Source: Aerococcus christensenii (GTDB lineage: Bacteria > Bacillota > Bacilli > Lactobacillales > Aerococcaceae). From it: a stretch of DNA of 64,000 bases. The stretch is from positions 558,001-622,000 of the forward strand of contig NZ_CP014159.1 in NCBI RefSeq assembly GCF_001543105.1. The letters run 5' to 3'. The notes beneath the pieces were generated by a model that was given only the letters and a program-made list of their open reading frames with translations, had not been told where the DNA came from and did no database searches. A program made the translations under genes and the position numbers. This document shows, one piece after another, positions 1 to 6,748 of this stretch. Position 1 is the first letter of the stretch; each line of letters begins with the position of its first letter.

Positions 1-281
1 TTTGACCGAAAAGGCCTTCCTCCTAATTCTACCGTATTAAATCCTAAATGAAGTAAGATTTGTAAGTCCTCCTTAGTCTTCATTCCGATCATATGATGGG
101 TTGGAAATACAAGAGTTATCTCTCCTGCCAAAGGAGATTTTACTCGACCGTCTAAAGGTCTTAAAGCAAAGCCATCACCTAGTACCTTTTTAGAAAATCT
201 CGGATCACTCACTTGATCAAGTGGGATAAATTCCCCAGCTACAAATGCTCTCACACTTATTCTCTTTTTGGATACACCCAT
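1..281 (-). CDS. PTS glucose-family EIIA domain protein, 3' end cut by window edge
   Basis: Reading from an ATG at 281 on the minus strand gives about 93 residues, running off the window. The protein matches the glucose-type (Crr-like) EIIA fold: an IPLDQV-x-DPxFS segment, a LGDGFAL-P-x-DG segment, SPLAGEITLVFPT, then HHMIG in the place of the active-site histidine region, and LLHLGFNTVELGG. EIIA relays phosphate from HPr to an EIIB of a sugar permease in the cytosol. A clear AAGGAG ribosome site lies 9-10 bases upstream of the start. Because the gene begins with the EIIA domain it may be a free-standing EIIA or the front of a larger protein; the sugar cannot be told. The usual HA-x-G is HHMIG here, a small variation. 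Confidence 0.85.
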   Translation of the reverse strand, partial: MGVSKKRISVRAFVAGEFIPLDQVSDPRFSKKVLGDGFALRPLDGRVKSPLAGEITLVFPTHHMIGMKTKEDLQILLHLGFNTVELGGRPFRS

Positions 282-393
282 TTTACCAATCTCCTTTTTG
301 CCTACTTGTTTGATTGATATATTCCATCACAATTCTCTACTTATATTCTACCTTAAAACTGTTTACTCCGCTTGATGAATAGAACGATTCCAA

Positions 394-438
394 TAAAAAA
401 GGATGAAGATCCCCCTAATTAGAGGATTAGCTTCATCC
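394..438 (-). terminator. Rho-independent terminator of the EET operon
   Basis: The arms GGATGAAG (401-408) and CTTCATCC (431-438) form an 8-bp stem, with a further GGAT/ATCC pairing inside. On the minus strand they are followed by a run of six T. It sits 19 bases past the eetA stop codon. Confidence 0.85.
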
Positions 439-456
439 AAATTAAAAAGAAAGCTT

Positions 457-864
457 TTATTTTTTAGGTAAGATTAATTCATCCTCTTCATGTTTCCCTT
501 GAATTTCAATAATGAGGCCGTGAGGCAAACAAACAGAAATATCTCCTGGTTCATTAATCCAGCCCGTACGCACTGCTATTTGGTAAGGTGAATTATCTTC
601 TTTGTCTCTAATGTATTCTCCGTCTTGTTCAATAATATTATACTCTCCCTCATGCGGATAATAAGTTTTTTCAATATGACCAGCATCTTCAGATAAAATA
701 AACCGATCTACTTCTTCTCCATCAATTTTTACAATAGCTACCGGTGCATCCACCTTATCCGTATAAATAAAAGTAGTGATAAATAATGGGGTGAAAGACA
801 ACACGAGTGCTATCCCTATAAACAGAAAATCCCATGGTTTAAAGGTTTTAAATAACTGCTTCAT
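457..864 (-). CDS. eetA: EetA-like membrane-anchored NusG-domain-II protein
   Basis: 135 residues. One N-terminal membrane helix (about residues 13-34) is followed by an extracytosolic domain of the NusG domain II type, recognisable from the GWINEPGDISVCLPHGL stretch near residues 100-116. In Listeria, EetA is one of two small membrane proteins thought to pass electrons from demethylmenaquinone to extracytosolic flavins. It is the last gene of the minus-strand EET operon, 15 bases after dmkA, and is followed by a terminator. EetB is not next to it but lies on the other side of the operon promoter, on the opposite strand. The family usually has more cysteines in the GWI region; only one (SVC) remains here. 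Confidence 0.8.
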   Translation of the reverse strand: MKQLFKTFKPWDFLFIGIALVLSFTPLFITTFIYTDKVDAPVAIVKIDGEEVDRFILSEDAGHIEKTYYPHEGEYNIIEQDGEYIRDKEDNSPYQIAVRTGWINEPGDISVCLPHGLIIEIQGKHEEDELILPKK

Positions 865-879
865 GTGTTTTTTCTCATC

Positions 880-1827
880 CTAACTCTTAAATAATGTCAC
901 TAACCCCATTAAAATCACATAAAATCCTGCTAAAATAATATAATTCTGAATAGTATTAAAAAATAGCTTTGGATCCTCAGAATGTTGCGTTAATTGGTAG
1001 ATCTTTTTCAATGAGAATGGTAACCCTAGAAAAGCGATTAGGCACCACCAAGGTAACCATCCAATAAATATAAAGCTTCCAAAAGATAGCCAAGCAAGCA
1101 AACCTAAAAACAAATAAAGATTTTCACTTTGCTTTCTACCTAAGTAATAGACTAGAGTATATCGCTCATTTTTAATATCTGTTTCCAAATCTCTTAAATT
1201 ATTAGCTAACATGATATTAGATGTCAAACATACTAAAGGGAAGCTCATCCAAAATATTTTGAAAAAATTCCCCCAATTAAACATTACAGATACTGCTTGT
1301 CCAGTCCATTCACTCGTTAATAAATTTTGAAAATTCGAGGCATAAATAGCCAAATACACAATACCAAATCCCATAGTTATTCCAGAAAATAATTCTCCAA
1401 ATGGCGTTCGAGAAATAGGAACAGGTCCGAAAGTATAAACAATACCAATGAAGAAGCAAACTCCTCCCATGAAAATTAACATTTTATCAGTTCTTAAAAC
1501 TAAACTAATCGAAAAAAGAAGAGAGAGCGCTAAAAGTGAAAAAATAACTAAACTTGCCCATCTTAATGATAGACCTTCTCGTCCAATAACATTTCCTTTT
1601 CTTTTATAGGTATTATCCACCGCTTTAACATAATCCATCGTATTGTTAATAGCTGTTGTACACATATCAAATAATAAAGCGGCAATGAAAAATAAAAGAC
1701 TATTTAAAAAGTTGAAATGATTAAAGTAGTACGATGCCCAAAAGAATCCAATAATCATCGGGAAAAAACTTGCTATTTTAGTTTTTAATTCCACAAATTC
1801 CAAAAATATTTTCAATTTATCATTCAT
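880..1827 (-). CDS. dmkA: UbiA-family prenyltransferase (demethylmenaquinone synthesis, EET type)
   Basis: 315 residues with about eight predicted membrane helices. Both aspartate-rich motifs of the UbiA superfamily are present: NN-x-x-DY-x(4)-D at about residues 61-71 and NNLRDLETD near 209-217. These bind the Mg-diphosphate of the prenyl donor. By family and context it is MenA-like DmkA, which joins a polyprenyl chain (made by DmkB) to 1,4-dihydroxy-2-naphthoate to make the quinone dedicated to extracellular electron transfer. The start overlaps the fmnB stop by four bases (ATGA), so the two are probably translationally coupled. The source of dihydroxynaphthoate is not in this window. Confidence 0.88.
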   Translation of the reverse strand: MNDKLKIFLEFVELKTKIASFFPMIIGFFWASYYFNHFNFLNSLLFFIAALLFDMCTTAINNTMDYVKAVDNTYKRKGNVIGREGLSLRWASLVIFSLLALSLLFSISLVLRTDKMLIFMGGVCFFIGIVYTFGPVPISRTPFGELFSGITMGFGIVYLAIYASNFQNLLTSEWTGQAVSVMFNWGNFFKIFWMSFPLVCLTSNIMLANNLRDLETDIKNERYTLVYYLGRKQSENLYLFLGLLAWLSFGSFIFIGWLPWWCLIAFLGLPFSLKKIYQLTQHSEDPKLFFNTIQNYIILAGFYVILMGLVTLFKS

Positions 1828-2903
1828 TGTAATTGATACCCCTTATGGTTCACTTTAAAATGTCCCTTTAAGCCGTCTGTAACATACACTTTATGGTCTT
1901 TTGTAATAAATACAGCTTCTACACCATCTAGCTGATTAATAAACGCCATACCGTCTTCCAACCCGTATAGAAAGGCACTAGTTGATAAAGCATCTCCGTT
2001 CACAGATGTCTTTGAAAAAATAGTCACTCCTGACAAATTATTTTCAACAGGGTACCCCGTTTGGGGATTTAAGATATGATGATACTTCGTATCTCCCACC
2101 TGTAAATATTGCTCATAGATACCAGAAGTTACGACAGAACTATCTTTTACACGTTCACTTCCAATAGTATCTCCCCGCGTTTCATCAGGATTTTGAATTC
2201 CTATTCTCCAACCTTCACTATTAGAAGGAGATTTTCCTAAAACTAAAACGTTTCCTCCCAAATTAACAATAGCCGATCGAACTCCATGACGCTGCATAAT
2301 AGCTTTTATTCCGTCTGCTATATATCCTTTAGAAATAGCTCCTAATTCAATAGCCATTCCTTTCTCTAATAACTCTACAGTATGCTCTTCTTCATTCAAT
2401 TTCACTTTTTTATAATCGATTTTTTTTAAAGCTTCTTTGATTTCCCAATCTTCCGGCTTTCTGGCATCTTCTGATCCAATACGCCACAATCGAACAACTG
2501 CACCGATTGTAATATCTAATCTGCCATTCGTTTTTTCAGCATACTCGCATCCTTTTTTAATAACATCAAAGGCTGCATCACCCACTTTAACAGGGCCCTT
2601 ACCTGCATTTTCATTGATTCTATATACATCGGACCCTTCATTATAAGTTCCTAGTTGATCTTCCATGTCTTTGATATAATCAAAAGATTCACGCATAGCT
2701 TGAATAGCTTGATCTCCATCGTGGAAAATTTGAATTTGACAAGCTGTATGCAACAAACTCTCACTTCTCTCAATAGGGGTTTTGGTCACTTTTAGTTCTC
2801 CGGTTTCTTCCCCTTTGTTGGAGAAAAAGAACCAACACCCTACCACGAGAATAACTATAAGAAATACATACCACTTACTGTGCTTCCTTAGTGAACGCTT
2901 CAT
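1824..2903 (-). CDS. fmnB: FAD:protein FMN transferase (ApbE/FmnB), lipoprotein
   Basis: 359 residues. The N-terminal hydrophobic segment ends in LVVGC (Cys23), a plausible lipobox, so the enzyme probably sits on the outer face of the membrane; a simple membrane anchor is the alternative. The ApbE fold is shown by ELGAISKGYIADGI, VNLGGNVLVLG, YHHILNPQTGYPV and the GDALSTSAFLYG segment near the C terminus, which carries metal-binding Asp and Thr/Ser residues. ApbE enzymes cleave FAD and attach FMN covalently to a Thr or Ser in a D-x-x-S/T-G-A-S/T motif of an extracytosolic protein. No FMN_bind-domain partner (PplA) is encoded nearby; the best substrate seen is the lipoprotein reductase at 6749-8278. 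Confidence 0.9.
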   Translation of the reverse strand: MKRSLRKHSKWYVFLIVILVVGCWFFFSNKGEETGELKVTKTPIERSESLLHTACQIQIFHDGDQAIQAMRESFDYIKDMEDQLGTYNEGSDVYRINENAGKGPVKVGDAAFDVIKKGCEYAEKTNGRLDITIGAVVRLWRIGSEDARKPEDWEIKEALKKIDYKKVKLNEEEHTVELLEKGMAIELGAISKGYIADGIKAIMQRHGVRSAIVNLGGNVLVLGKSPSNSEGWRIGIQNPDETRGDTIGSERVKDSSVVTSGIYEQYLQVGDTKYHHILNPQTGYPVENNLSGVTIFSKTSVNGDALSTSAFLYGLEDGMAFINQLDGVEAVFITKDHKVYVTDGLKGHFKVNHKGYQLQ

Positions 2904-2943
2904 TCATTTATCCTCTCTACATTCCGTGCTTCTTATCAAAGAA

Positions 2944-2974
2944 AGGTAGCCAATTGCTTACTAACAGGCTACCT
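2944..2974 (-). terminator. Intra-operon hairpin between dmkB and fmnB
   Basis: GGTAGCC (2945-2951) and GGCTACC (2967-2973) pair across a 15-base loop in the 104-base gap between dmkB and fmnB. On the minus strand it is followed by only a weak T-rich tract (TTTCTTTG), so it is either a leaky terminator or an mRNA processing or stability hairpin that grades expression along the operon. Confidence 0.5.
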
Positions 2975-3007
2975 CCTCCTCAAGAATAAAGTCGTATCAT
3001 TTTAAAT

Positions 3008-4039
3008 TTATTGACCAGAAAAAATTCGATCTAAGAGCGGTGCCAATTGATTAACTAAATCCTCTCCAAACGCCTTTTTTGTCCTATTTTTTGCTTTTAA
3101 GACGTATGACTTAATCAGCCGTTCCACGCGATCCAAAACTTTTTCTTCATCCATTAATGTTAGTAATTCTTTTTGTTGATCTTCTGTCCATTGCTCCCTA
3201 GATTTTGGAAGGATAGTAGCTAACCGCTCTTCTCCAATTCGGTCTCTTAAGATAAGAATAGGCGCCGTATAAATTCCATTTTTTACATCCTGTAATAAAG
3301 GTTTTCCTTGGCTTTGATTCATCGACCGAAAATCCGCTAAATCATCTAGTAATTGGAAAGCTAAACCAATTTGATTACCTACATAAAAAGCTTGTTTCAA
3401 TTCATGCAGATTGGATACTGAGAAATCTAATCCCGATGCACATGCTAACCCAAAGATAAGTGCTGTCTTTCCTTGTATTCGTTTCAAATATTGTCTAAAA
3501 GAGCCATGCAAGTTATAACGATCTAATTCTTGGCGAATTTCTCCACGTAAAATACCTTCTATTCCGTATTTCGTAGTCAAAGAGAAATCCGCTTTTACAT
3601 AATTCTTCAAAAAAAGTCTACCTGCATAGGCCAAAAGATAGTCTCCAGCATAAATCGCTATTCGATTACTTTTCTCAACTTGTAAAGTCGTAATACCTCT
3701 TCTTTCGGGAGATAAATCAATCACATCATCGTGAACTAATGTGGCTAAATGTAATATTTCAAGAGCTGCTGCTTTTTCAAAAACAGAAGATCTATCTTCG
3801 TTTTGATGGGCTGAAAAAATTAAACACAATCCACTCCGCAAGTATTTTCCACCGGCATCAATATATTGATCAATCTTTGCTTGAATATCCGGGACACTTA
3901 CTTTTAATTGGGTATGCATTAAAGATCTCACTGCAAAAAGATCTGCATTGATCTTAGGATATTCTTCCCATATAGGATGAAGAAACGCTTCTCTTTTTAC
4001 TTTTTGCTCCTGACATTCACTCAATGCTCTGCCACTCAC
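3008..4039 (-). CDS. dmkB: Polyprenyl diphosphate synthase (EET type)
   Basis: 343 residues of the trans-isoprenyl diphosphate synthase family. The first Asp-rich motif DDVID lies in LVHDDVIDLSPERRG and the second, DDLAD, in FQLLDDLADF; both bind Mg-diphosphate. It should elongate farnesyl or geranylgeranyl diphosphate to the side chain that DmkA attaches. The listed start is a GTG with a poor ribosome site (AAGAAA-like), and an in-frame TTG six codons downstream is also possible, so the N terminus is uncertain. The gene follows ndh2 by five bases, consistent with one transcript. Confidence 0.86.
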   Translation of the reverse strand: MSGRALSECQEQKVKREAFLHPIWEEYPKINADLFAVRSLMHTQLKVSVPDIQAKIDQYIDAGGKYLRSGLCLIFSAHQNEDRSSVFEKAAALEILHLATLVHDDVIDLSPERRGITTLQVEKSNRIAIYAGDYLLAYAGRLFLKNYVKADFSLTTKYGIEGILRGEIRQELDRYNLHGSFRQYLKRIQGKTALIFGLACASGLDFSVSNLHELKQAFYVGNQIGLAFQLLDDLADFRSMNQSQGKPLLQDVKNGIYTAPILILRDRIGEERLATILPKSREQWTEDQQKELLTLMDEEKVLDRVERLIKSYVLKAKNRTKKAFGEDLVNQLAPLLDRIFSGQ

Positions 4040-4044
4040 TTTCT

Positions 4045-5925
4045 TTATTCTTGCAGATCATTATATCGACATTTAATCTTACCATAAATCCAATGATCCA
4101 AATGTTTTCCTATCCATGGCTGTAGCCAATGATCCACTCCAAATGCGCGACCAGAACCACCCATTAAAGCCAAAGCTACAACAATAAACCACATATTTAC
4201 CCAATAAAACATACCTGATAAACAAAACATTCCAACAAGTACAATCGTTAAAGCACTTGTTAACCATACGAAAGCTCCGATAATTAAAGCCGCTCCAATA
4301 GCAATTTCTACTAAAGTCATGAATTTTTGCATGAATAAGGCCACATCTTGATTTGGCATCATGAATTTCATGATAGAACCAAACCATCTTGGCATTTCTT
4401 CTATGACTAATTTTGGTTGTTGTCCATAACTATAGTTAAGACTAAATATCCCTGGATCTGGTGCCGCTTGTGATGCACTACTTGTTGCCGCTTCACTTGC
4501 TCCACTGACTGCTTCCTTTAGCCACGGAAACGGAAAGACAATATCACTTCCAAACCAAGAATGCACCCCATGCCAACCAAACAATTTGGTCAAACCTTCA
4601 TAGAGCCACATCGCCCCATAAAATAAGCGCATAGGTACAGACCATAAAACATTACCTTTATGAGAAATATGCCCTCTAAATAAGTTCCTTTGGTGTCGCA
4701 TATCAAAGAATTCATGACGAACGTAAGCGCCTATGTTATAGAAGCTTCTAATAGAGAAGAAATATAATATATTACTCATGTGTTTCATAAAAGTAGCCAT
4801 AAATCCACTGACATGATACTTATCATAAACATATGCCACACTATAGCGAGAACCGATAGAAACCATAAATCCATCATATTTTCCAGTGTATTCTTCCATT
4901 TCTCCACCAGATAACAATTGGCTAATATTATATCCCACTAACTCACCAGTTTGTTCAGCGGCTTGTACAATCTGTGGGACATACGCCCCGTCTTGAGAAG
5001 CATCTTGATAAGAAACAAGATCTCCTGCAATAAAAATATCATCATGTTCCTTAGCCTGTAGATATTGATTAGTTTCTACTCTATTACCTCTAGCTGTTTT
5101 TAAGCCCCATTTTTTGGCTAACAAGTTACCTTGCACACCTGCTGTCCAAATCGTGGTATAAGAAGGAAGTTCTCGTCCTGAATTTAAAACAGCTTTGGTT
5201 GAAGTAACTTCTGCAATACCATCACTGGTAATAATCTCAATTCCTAACTTGTCCTCCATGAAGCGCCAAGCTTTAGTTTGTTCCTTTGGTGTCACCATTT
5301 TTAATATTTGATCCATAGCTTCCACCAAATATAAAGAAAATTCTTTAGGATCTAATTTATAGCGTTTAGCCAATATTGGCATCCATTCTGCTAATTCTCC
5401 CACAAGCTCTACCCCTGTAAAGCCTGCTCCTGAAACAACAAAACTTAACATTGCCCGACGTTTAGCTTCATCCGCTTCTCCAGAAGCTTTGCGAACAGTT
5501 TTTTCAATATGCTCTTTTAATTTCTCTGCAGCATCTATGCTCCATAAGCTAAAGGCATTCTCACCAACACCTTTAATTCCAAAATCATTAGACTGTCCAC
5601 CTAATGCCAAAACTAAATAATCATAAGAATAATTTTTGTCTTGACCAATTACTTGTTTTTTATCGTAATCAATATCAGTTACTTCGTCTGTAACTAAATG
5701 CACATTTTTAAGCTTACTGAAAATTCGACGCAAATCGTATTTTACAGCCTCTGGTTCGACACGATCTGCAGCTACTTCATGTAATTCTGTCATATAAGTC
5801 ATATAAGACCGTTTGTCAATCAAAGTAATTTTTACTGATAAATCTTTTTTATACTTTTTAGCTAAAGTTCTTGCCGCAGATACTCCTGCAAAGCCTGCAC
5901 CAACAATGATTATCCTTTTCTCCAA
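4045..5925 (-). CDS. ndh2: Type II NADH dehydrogenase with membrane C-terminal extension (Ndh2)
   Basis: 626 residues. The N-terminal half is a two-dinucleotide-fold flavoprotein: GAGFAG (FAD) at the start, SGAGFTGVELVGELAEW (NADH) at about 165-185, and IFIAGD (FAD) near 300. The C-terminal third (from about 430) has several membrane helices resembling DoxX, the extension that marks EET-type Ndh2 against ordinary Ndh. It passes NADH electrons to demethylmenaquinone without pumping protons. A GTG at 5934 overlaps the AGGAG ribosome site, so the TTG at 5925, eight bases from AGGAG, is the better start. It is first in the operon, behind a sigma-A promoter overlapping a cre site. Confidence 0.9.
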   Translation of the reverse strand: MEKRIIIVGAGFAGVSAARTLAKKYKKDLSVKITLIDKRSYMTYMTELHEVAADRVEPEAVKYDLRRIFSKLKNVHLVTDEVTDIDYDKKQVIGQDKNYSYDYLVLALGGQSNDFGIKGVGENAFSLWSIDAAEKLKEHIEKTVRKASGEADEAKRRAMLSFVVSGAGFTGVELVGELAEWMPILAKRYKLDPKEFSLYLVEAMDQILKMVTPKEQTKAWRFMEDKLGIEIITSDGIAEVTSTKAVLNSGRELPSYTTIWTAGVQGNLLAKKWGLKTARGNRVETNQYLQAKEHDDIFIAGDLVSYQDASQDGAYVPQIVQAAEQTGELVGYNISQLLSGGEMEEYTGKYDGFMVSIGSRYSVAYVYDKYHVSGFMATFMKHMSNILYFFSIRSFYNIGAYVRHEFFDMRHQRNLFRGHISHKGNVLWSVPMRLFYGAMWLYEGLTKLFGWHGVHSWFGSDIVFPFPWLKEAVSGASEAATSSASQAAPDPGIFSLNYSYGQQPKLVIEEMPRWFGSIMKFMMPNQDVALFMQKFMTLVEIAIGAALIIGAFVWLTSALTIVLVGMFCLSGMFYWVNMWFIVVALALMGGSGRAFGVDHWLQPWIGKHLDHWIYGKIKCRYNDLQE

Positions 5926-5972
5926 GTAAACCACTCCTAAAACAAATATTGTAGATACTTTGCCCGTTATTA

Positions 5973-6002
5973 AGTATACTCAACAATTGTGATCGATTTC
6001 AA
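5973..6002 (-). promoter_or_regulatory. Sigma-A promoter of the ndh2-dmkB-fmnB-dmkA-eetA operon
   Basis: On the minus strand TTGAAA (5997-6002) and TATACT (5973-5978) are separated by 18 bases, about 45 bases upstream of the ndh2 start. Confidence 0.75.
5988..6002 (-). promoter_or_regulatory. Catabolite-responsive element (CcpA cre) over the EET promoter
   Basis: The minus-strand sequence TTGAAATCGATCACA matches the cre consensus WTGNAANCGNWNNCW at every defined position. It covers the -35 box and spacer, the placement expected for CcpA repression. A weaker Rex-like half match (TTGTGA on the plus strand, 5988-5993) overlaps it. Confidence 0.65.
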
Positions 6003-6114
6003 TAAGCTTGTTAAAAAAATATTAATTTTTTTGTCCTTTATCTGTCCCATCGTTACCTTTCTTTTTATTTCGTAATATTATATTATTAAACCGTTGAAAG
6101 GAGCATTGATCACC

Positions 6115-6663
6115 TTGAAAATAAAATCTCTTTCTTATATCTCTATGTTAGCTGCACAAGGGATAGTTATTGGTTTAATTGAAAACACTTTTCCTTCTCC
6201 TTTTGTATTTGCGCCTGGAGCAAAGCTAGGATTAGCTAATTTAATTACTGTGATTTCTTTATTTACTCTTCCATTTCCGCAAGTGGCACTATTAACTTTT
6301 GTTCGCGTCAGTCTAACCGCTCTCTTTTCAGGATCTGCATCTTCTTTTTTCTTTAGTCTAAGTGGAGCTTTATTAAGTTTACTGGTAATGTCCCTCATTA
6401 AAAAATTAGGTCCAAATCGTGTCAGCATTATTGGAATTTCGATTATGGGAGGAATTTTTCACAATATTGGGCAATTGATTGTTGCGCGTTTTATGACATC
6501 AACGACTCTAATCTTTAATTACCTTCCTATAATGTCGCTATCCGGTATCTTAGCAGGGCTTGTTGTTGGTATTGTGGGGAACTTACTGCTCTATAAACTC
6601 AAAAAAAGCTGTAAACTCCCTCATTCACTAACCACTCCTTTAAAGAATAATCCTTGGCTATAA
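6115..6663 (+). CDS. eetB: EetB-like Gx-transporter-family membrane protein
   Basis: 182 residues with five to six hydrophobic helices, of the family annotated as Gx transporter or heptaprenyl diphosphate synthase component I. The early IENTFPSPFVFAPGAKLGLANLIT region is typical. In Listeria, EetB acts with EetA in moving electrons from demethylmenaquinone across the membrane. An AAAGGAG site at 6097-6103 rules out the TTG at 6094 and crowds the one at 6106, so the TTG at 6115 is preferred. It is transcribed away from the ndh2 operon, and the fumarate-reductase gene follows 85 bases later. Confidence 0.8.
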   Translation: MKIKSLSYISMLAAQGIVIGLIENTFPSPFVFAPGAKLGLANLITVISLFTLPFPQVALLTFVRVSLTALFSGSASSFFFSLSGALLSLLVMSLIKKLGPNRVSIIGISIMGGIFHNIGQLIVARFMTSTTLIFNYLPIMSLSGILAGLVVGIVGNLLLYKLKKSCKLPHSLTTPLKNNPWL

Positions 6664-6675
6664 ATGCGTTTACAT
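6661..6675 (-). promoter_or_regulatory. cre-like site at the fumarate reductase promoter
   Basis: The minus-strand sequence ATGTAAACGCATTTA fits the cre consensus with one mismatch (T for C at position 14). It overlaps the -35 box of the following promoter and the eetB stop codon. Confidence 0.5.
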
Positions 6676-6697
6676 CTTTTTTTTTGAATGCTATAAT
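6669..6697 (+). promoter_or_regulatory. Sigma-A promoter of the fumarate-reductase-like gene
   Basis: TTTACA (6669-6674), a 17-base spacer and a perfect TATAAT (6692-6697) lie about 50 bases before the start codon, so the reductase can be expressed apart from eetB. Confidence 0.8.
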
Positions 6698-6748
6698 AGA
6701 CATGTGGTACTTTGCACAAATTCTTTTTATTTTAGGAGGCTTTTAAAA

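Noticed and set aside
4079-4387. Frame of 102 codons within ndh2
   Set aside because: It is in another frame of the membrane-spanning C-terminal part of ndh2 and has no independent start signal.
6135-6428. Long minus-strand open frames opposite eetB and the reductase gene
   Set aside because: They mirror well-supported genes on the plus strand, lack ribosome sites and have no family features.
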